From Bacteroidota bacterium (GTDB taxonomy: Bacteria > Bacteroidota > Bacteroidia > Chitinophagales > Saprospiraceae): 32,760 nt of DNA. The DNA is taken from NCBI GenBank assembly GCA_024642705.1, contig JAHEAQ010000058.1:1-32760 (forward strand), read 5' to 3'. The notes below the pieces were generated by a model. It made no database searches. It saw only the letters and a list, made by a program, of their open reading frames with translations, and was not told where the DNA came from. Numbering within the stretch: position 1 is the first letter of the stretch; the number at the start of each line of letters is the position of its first letter. Below are positions 6,124 to 15,402 of this stretch, piece after piece. Both the position numbers and the translations under genes were made by a program.

Positions 6124-8979
6124 CTAAAATTTTTCCTTAAGAAATTGACCCGTAAACGAAGATTCTACTTTCGTCAATTCTTCAGGACTTCCTTGAAATA
6201 TTAAGTAACCACCATCTTTTCCTCCCACTGGCCCCAAATCAATCACCCAATCTGCACATTTGATAACATCCATATTGTGTTCAACAATCAATACTGTATG
6301 GCCATATTCTACAAGACCATTCATGGCAATCATTAATTTTTCAATATCATGAAAATGTAATCCCGTGGTGGGCTCATCAAAAATGAAAAATATTTTTTCT
6401 GAGACCCTATCTTTACCAAGATAAGATGCTAGTTTAATTCTTTGAGCTTCTCCGCCAGATAAAGTGCTTGAAGACTGCCCTAATTGAATGTATCCTAAAC
6501 CAACTTCGTTCAATGGACTTATTTTACTAATAATTTCTTTTTGATCTTCGAAAAAATCAATGGCTTCTTCAACGGTCAATTCCAAAATATCAGCAATATT
6601 TTTTCCTTTGTATTCAATTTCTAGTATTTCATGTTTGAACCTTTTTCCTTTACAATCATCACACACCAATTTAACATCAGCAAGAAATTGCATTTCTACC
6701 GTAATTTCGCCATCTCCTTTGCAATTGTCACACCTGCCACCATCAACATTAAAAGAAAAATGTTTGGGTTGTAAACCCTTAATTTTTGAAGCTTGTTGAT
6801 CAGAAAATAATTTTCTTATTGCATCATATGCTTTGACATAAGTTACAGGATTCGATCGAGATGATCGCCCAATAGGATTTTGATTGATCATTTCCACATT
6901 CGTAACTTGGCTCAAGTCACCACTTATTTCTTTGAATTCACCGATCATATTGCCCACAGGCTCATCGATTTGTTTTTTAAGGGCAGGATAAATGATGTAT
7001 TTCACAAGGCTGGTTTTTCCAGAGCCCGAAACCCCTGTGATCACGCTAATTGCATTTAACGGAATCGAAATGTCTATATTTTTTAAATTATGCTGCCTAG
7101 CTCCTTTTATATGTAATTTGTTTACAAGCCTTCGTTTTGATTTTGGAAGAGCAATTGATTTAGAACCATTTAGATATTGAGCTGTAAGCCCTTTAGTATT
7201 TGTTTTTTTAAATTGTTCGTAAGGACCTTCAAATACAATTTCACCCCCATTTACTCCAGCTAATGGACCTACATCTACAATATAATCTGCAGATTTGATT
7301 ACTTCTTCTTCATGTTCCACAACAATAACGGTATTTCCCAAATCCCTTAATTCTTTCAACACATTAACCAACTTAGCGGTATCTTTCGGATGAAGACCTA
7401 TGCTTGGTTCATCTAATATATATAGTGAATTGGTTAGGTTACTGCCTATGGTTCTCGTTAAATTAATCCTTTGAGTTTCACCTCCACTAAGTGTGCTTGA
7501 TAATCTGTTAATGGATAGGTAAGACAGCCCAATTTCCATCATTATTTTCAGCCTATTCTGTATTTCAAAAAGTATTCTTCGCGAAATTGTAGCATCACTA
7601 ACACTTAATTGTAGATTTTCAAAGAATTGATTCATTTCATCAATTGGCATTTCCACGAGCTCCATGATATCTTTTCCCCCAATTTTTACATATGAAGCTT
7701 CTGTTCTCAATCTCCCTCCATTGCAACTGTTGCATTCTGTCTTTCCTCTGTATCGAGCAAGCATTACTCGATTTTGAATTTTGTATGATTTTTCTTCCAA
7801 TTCTCTAAAAAAAGCAGTGATACCCTCAAAGTATTGGTTTCCTTGCCATAGTAATTTTTTCTGTACTGGTGTTAATTCGAAATAAGGCCTATGAATTGGA
7901 AAATCAAAATGACTTGCAGCCTGAATGAATTGCTCTAGAAAAAAACTATTTTTTTCTCCCTTCCAACAATTAACTGCTCCTTCATAAATCGAGAGACTTT
8001 CATCACTAATAACTTTTCGAGGGTCTATTCCTAATATCTTTCCATAACCTTCGCAAACTTTACATGCTCCATAAGGATTGTTAAAATTGAATAATTGATG
8101 GTTAGGTTCAATAAATTCCATCCCGTCCATTTCAAATTTATTGTTGAAAAGCACTTCCTGTTCGGACGTATGATCAAAAACTATGCATGAACCTTCACTT
8201 TCTCCAAAACTTGTGAGAATGGAATCAGAAATCCTTTTTATGTTTTCTTCGACATCATTTACTTCAAATCTATCAATAAGAACCTTAAAATTTTTTGAAG
8301 AAGGATGAATTACAGAATTGTCTAAATCAATTTTTTCTTCAAGAATTTCTTCAATGTATCTTAGATCGTTTTTATATGCTACCCTGGAATATCCTCTTTG
8401 AAGCAACATTTCAAGTTCAGTCTGAATTTTTCTTTCTGAATGTTTATTCTGAAGTGGAATAAAAATAGAGATTTTGGTCCCATTTTCTTTTGAAAGTATA
8501 AAATCTACTACATCGCTTATTTGATGCTTTGTAACTTCTAATCCAGAAATTGGTGAGATGGTTCGACCCACTCGAGCAAATAATAGTCTTAGATAATCAT
8601 AGATTTCTGTTAAGGTACCGACAGTGGATCTTGCGTTGGTGCTGCTAACGCGTTGTTCTATTGCTATTGCTGGAGTTATGCCTTTGATAAATTCAACATT
8701 TGGCTTTTTCATCCTGCTTAAAAACTGACGTGCATATGATGAAAGGCTTTCGACATATCTTCTTTGTCCTTCTGCATACAAAGTGTCCATGATTAAGGAA
8801 GATTTACCAGAACCACTTAGTCCAGTAACAACTATAAGTTTTTCCTTGGGAAGTACAATTTCAATATTTTTGAGATTGTTGGAATTTGCTCCTTTAATAT
8901 GAATGAAATATTGGTAATCAATATTTTCTTCAATTATTGAACTCGGTACTGCTAATTCTAAATCTTTTTCGCTGATCAT
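6124..8979 (-). CDS. uvrA: Excinuclease ABC subunit A
   Basis: A 951-residue DNA-damage recognition ATPase of nucleotide excision repair; it works as a dimer with UvrB. It has two ABC ATPase halves: Walker A GLSGSGKSS (residues 53-61) and GVSGSGKTS (649-657), signature LSGGETQRI (497-505) and LSGGEAQRI (840-848), and Walker B regions LYILDEP and IFFIFDEP. The C-terminal zinc module is complete (C750, C753, C773, C776). In the first zinc module only the second pair (C306, C309, in YGACKVC) is present; the usual first CxxC is replaced by FNNKFEMDGMEF. A further CNSC pair lies at 416-419. Full length. It is transcribed away from the sigma factor gene across a 238-base shared upstream region. Confidence 0.97.
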   Translation of the reverse strand: MISEKDLELAVPSSIIEENIDYQYFIHIKGANSNNLKNIEIVLPKEKLIVVTGLSGSGKSSLIMDTLYAEGQRRYVESLSSYARQFLSRMKKPNVEFIKGITPAIAIEQRVSSTNARSTVGTLTEIYDYLRLLFARVGRTISPISGLEVTKHQISDVVDFILSKENGTKISIFIPLQNKHSERKIQTELEMLLQRGYSRVAYKNDLRYIEEILEEKIDLDNSVIHPSSKNFKVLIDRFEVNDVEENIKRISDSILTSFGESEGSCIVFDHTSEQEVLFNNKFEMDGMEFIEPNHQLFNFNNPYGACKVCEGYGKILGIDPRKVISDESLSIYEGAVNCWKGEKNSFFLEQFIQAASHFDFPIHRPYFELTPVQKKLLWQGNQYFEGITAFFRELEEKSYKIQNRVMLARYRGKTECNSCNGGRLRTEASYVKIGGKDIMELVEMPIDEMNQFFENLQLSVSDATISRRILFEIQNRLKIMMEIGLSYLSINRLSSTLSGGETQRINLTRTIGSNLTNSLYILDEPSIGLHPKDTAKLVNVLKELRDLGNTVIVVEHEEEVIKSADYIVDVGPLAGVNGGEIVFEGPYEQFKKTNTKGLTAQYLNGSKSIALPKSKRRLVNKLHIKGARQHNLKNIDISIPLNAISVITGVSGSGKTSLVKYIIYPALKKQIDEPVGNMIGEFKEISGDLSQVTNVEMINQNPIGRSSRSNPVTYVKAYDAIRKLFSDQQASKIKGLQPKHFSFNVDGGRCDNCKGDGEITVEMQFLADVKLVCDDCKGKRFKHEILEIEYKGKNIADILELTVEEAIDFFEDQKEIISKISPLNEVGLGYIQLGQSSSTLSGGEAQRIKLASYLGKDRVSEKIFFIFDEPTTGLHFHDIEKLMIAMNGLVEYGHTVLIVEHNMDVIKCADWVIDLGPVGGKDGGYLIFQGSPEELTKVESSFTGQFLKEKF

Positions 8980-9070
8980 TCTATGGTATATAAAAAGTAA
9001 AAATACAAACTCCGTTAAATATCTGTTAATGTTATTATAATACTGGAAAAAATAAAAAGTTTAGCTTTTA

Positions 9071-9108
9071 TTTGTATTAGAATTATTTTTATAGCATATT
9101 TGCGCTAT
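9071..9108 (+). promoter_or_regulatory. Possible promoter of the ECF sigma gene
   Basis: TTTG (9071-9074) is followed 20 bases later by CATATTTG (9095-9102), a partial match to the Bacteroidota -7 box TAnnTTTG at the expected distance. It would give a leader of about 110 bases before the gene at 9218. The first base of the -7 box does not fit, so this is only a candidate. Confidence 0.3.
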
Positions 9109-9217
9109 ATTTAATATTCAATTTTAATCATTACCAAAATAATTAGAGTATAAGCAATCAACATTTACACTGAACAAATAACATATTTTCCTTAACCGAC
9201 TTTATAAGTTTAGTGAT

Positions 9218-9799
9218 ATGAATGTAAAAATGCAAAAAGATCAAGATTTAATTCTACAATATCTTGAAGGTAATGAACAAGCTTTCGAAGTTTTATTAAC
9301 AAGACACAAAAGTAAGATTTACACGTCTATTTATTTATTCGTGAAAGATCATGAGCTTGCTGATGATATTTTTCAAGATGTTTTCATCAAAATAATTGAT
9401 ACCTTAAGAAAAGGCAAATACAACCACGAAGGCAAATTCTTACAGTGGGCCTTGAGGATTTCATACAACATGTGTGTGGATAATTTTAGAAGATCTAAAA
9501 GAAGAAATAAGGTATCTGCTTCTGAAACTTTCGATATTTTTGATGTATTAGAATCTCCGGATGATAATATGGAAGATTATATTATCAAAGGTCAATCTCA
9601 CAGCAGAATCAAATCATTGGTTGATCAACTGCCTCCAGAACAGAAAGAAGTGGTCATATTAAGACATTATGCTGATATGAGCTTTAAGGAAATTGCAGCA
9701 CTTACAAGTGTAAGTATCAATACAGCATTGGGCAGAATGCGTTATGCTTTGATTAATATGCGTAAGATGATTGGCGAAAAAGAAGCAATGTACCAATAG
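9218..9799 (+). CDS. ECF-type RNA polymerase sigma-70 factor
   Basis: A 193-residue sigma factor with region 2 (about residues 26-95: ELADDIFQDVFIKI, then FLQWALRISYNMCVDNFRR) and region 4 (about 133-185: LPPEQKEVVILRHYADMSFK and EIAALTSVSINTALGRMRYA, the helix-turn-helix that reads the -35 element). The long region 1 and region 3 of housekeeping sigma factors are absent, as expected for the ECF group. No anti-sigma gene follows; a strong terminator lies directly downstream, so it is probably monocistronic. Divergent from uvrA. Target genes cannot be inferred from the sequence. Confidence 0.92.
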   Translation: MNVKMQKDQDLILQYLEGNEQAFEVLLTRHKSKIYTSIYLFVKDHELADDIFQDVFIKIIDTLRKGKYNHEGKFLQWALRISYNMCVDNFRRSKRRNKVSASETFDIFDVLESPDDNMEDYIIKGQSHSRIKSLVDQLPPEQKEVVILRHYADMSFKEIAALTSVSINTALGRMRYALINMRKMIGEKEAMYQ

Positions 9800-9843
9800 A
9801 AACAAAAAGAGTTTTGAGTTAGTTAGTAACTGCCTATCAAGGT

Positions 9844-9890
9844 GGAAAGAAATAAGGGATTGTCGCGTGATGAATCCCTTTTTTCTTTCC
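9844..9890 (+). terminator. Rho-independent terminator after the sigma gene
   Basis: A long stem: GGAAAGAAA-T-AAGGGATT pairs with AATCCCTT-TT-TTTCTTTCC around an 11-base loop. The core arms are 9854-9861 and 9873-9880, followed by a run of six T. It lies 45 bases after the sigma factor stop. Confidence 0.8.
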
Positions 9891-10001
9891 AAAAACTTAG
9901 GAGAATTATGAAATGGAATGGATAATTTCCTTTTTTAATTCAGATTAATTTCCAAAATAACTATATTGAACCTTCAACCAATAATAAAAGAAAATTTAGA
10001 A

Positions 10002-10946
10002 ATGAATATGAAATCAATAGTATTTGCAGGAATGATGTGTTTGCTTTTTTTAAGCTTCACGACTAAATCTTTTGGACAACAGACCAATCATTTAGAAGGA
10101 CGATGGGATCTGACTTTGAAAATGGATGGGAAAGATTTGCCTTCATGGTTGGAAGTACGTCATTCAGGTATTCAAACTTATGTTGGAAGATATGTTTTTG
10201 CAAATGGGAGTGCTCGACCTATTTCTGAAGTTAAAATTAAAGATTCAAAATTTAGTTTTGCTATTCCACCGCAATGGGAACAAGGTAATAAGTATTTGGA
10301 GTTTGACGGAATGGTTGAAAATGATAAATTGACAGGTTCTTTTGTTTATACAGACGGTAAAAAGTACAATTTTACCGGAGTGAAAGCTCCAAAATTAGAA
10401 TACACAGCCAACCCAACTTGGGGTGAACCAATTACGCTATTTAACGGACGCGATTTGGAAGGATGGACTGCAATGGGAGAAAATCAATGGGAAGTAGAAA
10501 AAGGAGTTCTAAAAAGTTCGAAATCAGGTTCCAATTTGGTTTCTGACCAAAAATTTATGGATTTCAAACTTCATATTGAATTTAGATATCCTGAAGAAAG
10601 CAATAGTGGGATATATCTGCGTGGAAGATATGAAGTACAAATTGCTGACAATATTGGATTAGAGCCTTCTGATGTTCTTTTTGCTGGTGTTTATGGATTT
10701 TTATCTCCTAATGAAATGCTAGCAAAGAATGCAGGAGTATGGCAATCATTCGATATCACTTTGATTGGAAGGAGAATTACAATTATTGCAAATGGAATTG
10801 AAGTCATAACTGATCAAGTGATTCCAGGAATTACTGGAGGTGCTCTTGACAGTCATGAAGGAGAACCTGGGCCTTTCCTAATTCAAGGTGATCATGGAGC
10901 AGTTGAGTTCAGAAATATTATTGTTACTCCAAGAGTTGAAAAATAA
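10002..10946 (+). CDS. Secreted DUF1080 (3-keto-disaccharide hydrolase-like) protein
   Basis: A 314-residue exported protein. I choose ATG 10002 because it gives a good signal peptide (MNMKSIVFAGMMCLLFLSF, cleavage near residue 25 before QQT); an upstream in-frame TTG at 9966 would only extend it. After a ~115-residue beta-rich N-terminal part (EGRWDLTLKMDGKDLPSWLE) comes a DUF1080 domain at about 143-312, marked by LFNGRDLEGWT, SNSGIYLRGRYEVQIAD and FLIQGDHGAVEFRNI. This concanavalin-like fold is common in Bacteroidota glycan loci, and some members act on 3-keto-glycosides; I cannot assign a substrate. It stands alone, convergent with the minus-strand lipoprotein gene. Confidence 0.85.
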   Translation: MNMKSIVFAGMMCLLFLSFTTKSFGQQTNHLEGRWDLTLKMDGKDLPSWLEVRHSGIQTYVGRYVFANGSARPISEVKIKDSKFSFAIPPQWEQGNKYLEFDGMVENDKLTGSFVYTDGKKYNFTGVKAPKLEYTANPTWGEPITLFNGRDLEGWTAMGENQWEVEKGVLKSSKSGSNLVSDQKFMDFKLHIEFRYPEESNSGIYLRGRYEVQIADNIGLEPSDVLFAGVYGFLSPNEMLAKNAGVWQSFDITLIGRRITIIANGIEVITDQVIPGITGGALDSHEGEPGPFLIQGDHGAVEFRNIIVTPRVEK

Positions 10947-11013
10947 ACTGGAATAATTTTAATCCGCATTATGCATTGGGGCTTCGCAATGAGACTTGAA
11001 ATGACAATAAAAA

Positions 11014-11093
11014 ATGAACGAACGATGCAAAGCAATTTTAATGAAATTAAAATAGGGAGAGAACCGACAGAAAACCTGTCGGAAGGGATGGCC
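11014..11093 (+). repeat. Interspersed copy of the spacer element outside the array
   Basis: It starts ATGAACGAACGATG (compare ATGAGCGAACGATC at 3213) and ends GAGAGAACCG-hairpin-GGATGG (compare GAGCGAACCG...GGATGGGG). Its hairpin is perfect: CCGACAG (11064-11070), loop AAAAC, CTGTCGG (11076-11082). This shows that the element family is not confined to the DUF6090 array. Confidence 0.5.
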
Positions 11094-11436
11094 TAACTAA
11101 ATCATAATTAACCCTATGGTGCTTGACCAAAACTAAGTGGAGCGGTATATTTTGCAGACATTTCCAATAGGAATAGAATATCTAATGCATAATGGGGGTT
11201 TAATTGAACGCTAGTCCTAAGTTTTTAATTATAGATTGATATTTCTAATAAGGCAGTTTTAAGGCTTTTCTTAGCTCATATTTGTATTGAGGAGCATTTG
11301 AAATGGTTAAATGCCTTATTTAATTCTACTATTGATCCTTCATTTTTGATGGTTTTATCATCATTATTTCTTCAAAATTCATAAAAATTATTAAACTTTA
11401 GCTTTCATTTATTTGATGAAACAAGTAAAGAGGCAT

Positions 11437-11467
11437 AAAAAAAGATCTCCAAAATGAATTGGAGATC
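11437..11467 (-). terminator. Rho-independent terminator of the minus-strand lipoprotein gene
   Basis: A perfect 9-bp stem, GATCTCCAA (11444-11452) with TTGGAGATC (11459-11467), six-base loop. On the minus strand it is followed by seven T. It lies about 35 bases past the stop of the lipoprotein gene. Confidence 0.85.
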
Positions 11468-11500
11468 CCTCAATAACAATATCAATTAATTAATATTATC

Positions 11501-12040
11501 CTAATTAATGGTTCTGCCTTTGGCAGTTTTGCTTTTCACTACTACTTTCTTAATTGCTTTTAAGTCAATCATAATAGCTGAATATGCACTGTCGTAATCT
11601 GTTCTATAAATATTATCATTATATGTGACAGTTCCGTATTGTTTGTCCCAATCAGCAGCAAGCATCATATATTTGCCACCAAACTTTTTATTTGGTCCAA
11701 ACATAAGGTATTTATCATTTCCACCTTCCTCAAAACTTATTGCAAATCTATTTTCTTTTGGTATGAACAATAAAACTCCTGGAGTTCCTTTTGGAAATCT
11801 AATTTCTTCAATTTGCTTGTCATTTACAATTTTTACTTTCCCATCCTTGATAGAAGAATCTCCGGCTTTCACCTGCCTTGTAAGAATTACGTCGTTTGAT
11901 AAATAGAATTGTATCGATTGTAAATCTCTTTCTGACCATCCATTTTCTACATATAACCTTTGTGAAAATGGTGTTAACGGACTGCAAGAACTTAGAAAAA
12001 TTAAAGCCATTGCGTATAGAAAAATTGTTTTTTTAAGCAT
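11501..12040 (-). CDS. Lipoprotein of unknown function
   Basis: A 179-residue protein with a lipoprotein signal peptide: MLKKTIFLYAMALIFLSSC, lipid-modified Cys at residue 19 (lipobox LSSC). The mature part looks beta-rich (SIQFYLSNDVILTRQ, GVLLFIPKENRFAISFE, YGTVTYNDNIYRTDYDSAYS) and ends basic (KKVVVKSKTAKGRTIN). I do not recognise a named family. It lies 108 bases after the second sulfatase of the same strand, with a candidate promoter of its own and a strong terminator, so it is probably a separate transcript. Confidence 0.85.
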   Translation of the reverse strand: MLKKTIFLYAMALIFLSSCSPLTPFSQRLYVENGWSERDLQSIQFYLSNDVILTRQVKAGDSSIKDGKVKIVNDKQIEEIRFPKGTPGVLLFIPKENRFAISFEEGGNDKYLMFGPNKKFGGKYMMLAADWDKQYGTVTYNDNIYRTDYDSAYSAIMIDLKAIKKVVVKSKTAKGRTIN

Positions 12041-12075
12041 TTTTTAGATTTTAATATTTAAAAATAAGTCATTAC

Positions 12076-12083
12076 AAACTTAT
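12076..12083 (-). promoter_or_regulatory. Candidate -7 box for the lipoprotein gene
   Basis: On the minus strand this reads TAAGTTTG, an exact TAnnTTTG match 36 bases before the ATG. The best upstream TTG lies about 25 bases away, somewhat further than usual, so the promoter is tentative. Confidence 0.35.
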
Positions 12084-12148
12084 GTGCTGAAATTTAAGAC
12101 ATTTTAACAAGGATTTAAATATTTCGTCACTGTTCTTAACATTCAGAG

Positions 12149-13774
12149 TTATTTATTTCTTGATTCTGGGCTGTCATCTAATCCTATATGAACTGTTTTA
12201 AAAACCAATTTGGTATCACTCATTCCTGCCAAAGGTTTTGAATATACCTGCCAAATGCTATCATTTTCAATTTTATAAACAATGTTGCCATATTCACCTT
12301 CATTTTTTGCCATAATGAGTTCAGATTCAACGGAAATAGTCGGAGCTTTCAAAATTGTTTTTTCTTTCAGGGTAGCCCATTTCGAAATTAATTCTCTTTC
12401 ATCGAATTTACCTTGGTCATCGCATTTTTCTAACCATGCATCTAAAGCTGAACGATGTGCATCAATAACAGACTTTTTATTTGCTTCATTGATTATATTA
12501 TTTAATTCAAAAGGGTCCACTTCCAAATCGTAAAATTCTTCTGGATCTTTATTCTTTCGCATCCATAAAGCAGATGATCCACTTAACGCCCCTATAGAAT
12601 CCAACCTACGCCATTCTTTCATCATAGGCATTTGTTCCCTATACTCTACTGGAATGGCATAAGGTAATTCAGGATGATAATTTCTAATGTACTTATATTT
12701 TTTGCTTCTTATAGCCCGACTCTTATCATAAATAGCATCAAAACGATCCGAAGAAGCATATATATATTCGTCTTTAGGTCCAATATAAGAACCAAGAAAT
12801 GCTTTCCCTTGCATTTGATCTGGCTTTTCGATTCCTGCAATCGATAAGACTGTTGGAGCTAAATCAATAAAACTGATAATATCATCATTTCGGGTCTGTC
12901 CTTTATCCTGCATTAAATCTTTAGGTAGCTTTACAAAAAAAGGAACTTCTAAGCCAGTATCGTACAATACTCTTTTATGTCTAGGAAACGGTCCACCGTG
13001 ATCGCCATAAAAAAATATATAAGAATCATCATACAATCCATCTTCTTTTAGCTGGTTGATAATGGTTCCAATTTTATCATCTATTCTCTTAAGATTGCTA
13101 TAATTTACAGCTAAGTCATGCCGAATAATGTCATTGTCAGGAAAATAAGGCGGTACTGGAATTCCTTTGGGATCAACAAAAAGGGAATCTTTTCCAAATC
13201 TCCATATACCGGATTCATGGCATTCCATAAAATTAAAAACAGAAAAAAAAGGTTGGCCTTCTTTCCTGTTTCGCCATGTTGCTTTTGAACTACTTTCGTC
13301 CCAAGTGCCATCACTAATCTGCATATTGTAATCTTCCTTTGAATTATTCGTGCAATAATAGCCTTCCGATCGGAGATATTTTGGAAATTCTTTGGTATGT
13401 TTGGGCATTACAGGAGTGTATCCCACTAAGCCAATGGATGGTTCTATCTCATGCAAATGCGAATTATAAGTCCTCATATTATGAGTAGCAGTTGCTATGG
13501 TATACATTCCTAAAATTATGGTACTTCTTGCTGGTGCACAAACTGGAACGTTCGCAAAAGCTTTATCATAAACGATACTTTCTTTAGCGATGGATTCAAG
13601 AGTTGGCAAGCTTATGGAACTATCTCCATACATTGGAAAAAATTGTGGAGATTGATCTTCCGCAACCAACCAAATTATATTGTACTTTTTATTTTCTGTT
13701 GGATTTTTATTTTGTGAAATGTTAGCGCATGATATGCAGGAGATTATAAAAATAAAAAGAAGCAATTGTTTCAT
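12149..13774 (-). CDS. Sulfatase, family S1 (lipoprotein)
   Basis: A 541-residue type I sulfatase that hydrolyses sulfate esters or sulfamates. The maturation motif is C79-A-P-A-R83 in VCAPARSTIILG; Cys79 is the residue expected to be oxidised to formylglycine. Metal-site motifs include the N-terminal WLVAEDQ and the later FFYGDHGGPFPRHK; the latter resembles the sulfoglucosamine sulfohydrolase (heparan N-sulfatase) branch more than arylsulfatases, which is a weak substrate hint. The signal peptide ends at a lipobox-like CISC (Cys16), so it is probably anchored on an outer or periplasmic membrane face. It lies 56 bases after the other sulfatase and is likely the last gene of that operon. Confidence 0.92.
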   Translation of the reverse strand: MKQLLLFIFIISCISCANISQNKNPTENKKYNIIWLVAEDQSPQFFPMYGDSSISLPTLESIAKESIVYDKAFANVPVCAPARSTIILGMYTIATATHNMRTYNSHLHEIEPSIGLVGYTPVMPKHTKEFPKYLRSEGYYCTNNSKEDYNMQISDGTWDESSSKATWRNRKEGQPFFSVFNFMECHESGIWRFGKDSLFVDPKGIPVPPYFPDNDIIRHDLAVNYSNLKRIDDKIGTIINQLKEDGLYDDSYIFFYGDHGGPFPRHKRVLYDTGLEVPFFVKLPKDLMQDKGQTRNDDIISFIDLAPTVLSIAGIEKPDQMQGKAFLGSYIGPKDEYIYASSDRFDAIYDKSRAIRSKKYKYIRNYHPELPYAIPVEYREQMPMMKEWRRLDSIGALSGSSALWMRKNKDPEEFYDLEVDPFELNNIINEANKKSVIDAHRSALDAWLEKCDDQGKFDERELISKWATLKEKTILKAPTISVESELIMAKNEGEYGNIVYKIENDSIWQVYSKPLAGMSDTKLVFKTVHIGLDDSPESRNK

Positions 13775-13830
13775 TAGCTCAATGATTTGTTGTTAATATA
13801 TTAATATTCCGTAAAAGATATTTAACAAAT

Positions 13831-15387
13831 TTATTCTATATTTTCAAATCTTTTCATCCATTCAGCTCGCTCTTTACTATAATAAAATTCTTTTGATCTA
13901 ATTGGTGGAATATGGTGCTCCATTAGTTCCAATAAAGATTCCTCTGGGAGATCTATTGGGTTTTTAGGAATTTCAGCACTTAATTGATCTATAATATTTG
14001 AATAATTTACATCTGTAGATAAGTTAAAGAATTCTTCATTATCAGTTGATAAGTCATATAATTCTTTGCTTCCATCAATGTACTGAATATAATGCCAATT
14101 GTTCTTTCTTATGGAGTAGTCTCCGTAATCATAAGTAGTTATTACACTTCTTTCATCTTTCGTATCTGGGTTTTTTAATAAGTTTACTAAACTTTGTCCA
14201 TCGAAATTTTCTCTTCCTTGCAGATTGCATAAATCATTGAGAGTAGGATAGATATCTAGTAAAGAACTTACCCCGTTATTTGCAAATCCATTCTTTGAAC
14301 CTTCGGGGAGTGCTTTGGTTCCTTCAGGAACTTTTATCATCATTACTGTTTTTATCACATTTTCCCATAATGCAAATTTTCGCCAATGATGTTTTTCTCC
14401 TAATTGCCAGCCATGATCAGACCAAATTACAACAATGGTGTTTTCTGCATAAGCACTTTTTGCAAGATTCTCCAGAAGATTGCCTACCATATCATCAGCA
14501 TAGGAAATAGAAGCCAAATAGCCTTGAATAGCTTCTTTCCATAGACCAGCTTCCACAACATGTTTGTGATAATTTCCTCCTCTTTGAATTATTTCTTTGG
14601 CATGGTCACCAAGATCATCAAGGTCGTTTTCTAGGACTTCAGGCAATTTGATACTATCTAATGGAAAACGATCAAAATATTCTTGAGGGACATACCATGG
14701 TAAATGCGGGCGATAAAGTCCACAAGCCAGAAAAAATGGTTTGTCATGTTTTTTTCCAAGTTGACTGTTAATATATGAAACACTCTGATAATCTCCGGTT
14801 TTTTCAATTCCCACATCTATTGGGCCCCAATCAAACATATTATACATATATTTAAATGGAGGCATATTTAAAGGTGCATCTTTGGGAATATAATCATTAG
14901 GCATGTTTTTCTTTTGTGATGGGAAATAATCATCCCATCCTATGCTATCCACCTGTGAGTAATGAAAAATTTTCCCAGCTCCTGCAGTGTAGTAATTGTT
15001 TGCTTTGAAATATTGAGGCAGTGTAGGTACTTTTTGCATTGCCGGTACTTTTCTCCAATCTTGATAATTAGAATACATTCCCGAATTATAAGTATGGAGA
15101 CCTGTTAAAACAGCAGATCTTGAAGGATTGCACCCTGGACTCGCACAATAATTATGCTTGAAATTTACAGATTCATTAGCAAAAGCCTTCAGATTAGGCG
15201 TTAAGCTTTGAGAATTGCCACTAAGAACTTCAGTCCAATCATTTAGATCATCAATTGCAATAAAAAGTACATTGGGGTGCTCTAATTTATCAGGTTCCTT
15301 TGTATTGCAACTATTGCAAATGGCCATAAGAACTATAAATGAAACCATTTCAATTATTGAAAATGGACTTAGGAATTTGTTTTGCAT
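13831..15387 (-). CDS. Sulfatase, family S1, iduronate-2-sulfatase-like (lipoprotein)
   Basis: A 518-residue sulfatase with FGly motif C86-N-P-S-R90 (SPGCNPSRSAVLTG). The N-terminal metal site is IAIDDLNDW; the late metal site is VIWSDHGWQLGEKHHWRKFA, and these together with FLACGLYRPHLPWYVP are typical of the iduronate-2-sulfatase-like group (2-O-sulfate esters). The signal peptide ends near Cys27 (CNSC-NTKEPDK), suggesting a lipoprotein. The ATG lies 15 bases after the DUF3500 stop, so both are almost certainly co-transcribed. Substrate is inferred from family resemblance only. Confidence 0.93.
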   Translation of the reverse strand: MQNKFLSPFSIIEMVSFIVLMAICNSCNTKEPDKLEHPNVLFIAIDDLNDWTEVLSGNSQSLTPNLKAFANESVNFKHNYCASPGCNPSRSAVLTGLHTYNSGMYSNYQDWRKVPAMQKVPTLPQYFKANNYYTAGAGKIFHYSQVDSIGWDDYFPSQKKNMPNDYIPKDAPLNMPPFKYMYNMFDWGPIDVGIEKTGDYQSVSYINSQLGKKHDKPFFLACGLYRPHLPWYVPQEYFDRFPLDSIKLPEVLENDLDDLGDHAKEIIQRGGNYHKHVVEAGLWKEAIQGYLASISYADDMVGNLLENLAKSAYAENTIVVIWSDHGWQLGEKHHWRKFALWENVIKTVMMIKVPEGTKALPEGSKNGFANNGVSSLLDIYPTLNDLCNLQGRENFDGQSLVNLLKNPDTKDERSVITTYDYGDYSIRKNNWHYIQYIDGSKELYDLSTDNEEFFNLSTDVNYSNIIDQLSAEIPKNPIDLPEESLLELMEHHIPPIRSKEFYYSKERAEWMKRFENIE

Positions 15388-15402
15388 TCTGGATGTATTG
15401 AA

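Larger units (their letters stand above)
10947..11500. other. 554-base gap: spacer-type repeat and terminator, no gene seen
   Basis: No credible reading frame. The stretch 10963-11093 holds a short inverted repeat partner of 11182-11198 (core ATTATGCATT / AATGCATAAT) and a spacer-type element (11014-11093). The rest is AT-rich with small inverted repeats (GCATTT 11294-11299 with AAATGC 11309-11314). The terminator of the minus-strand gene lies at 11437-11467. Confidence 0.6.

Noticed and set aside
12149-15387. The sulfatase genes considered to include their own anaerobic maturase (anSME).
   Set aside because: No radical-SAM gene lies in the window. Both enzymes have Cys-type motifs, and the maturation enzyme may be encoded elsewhere.
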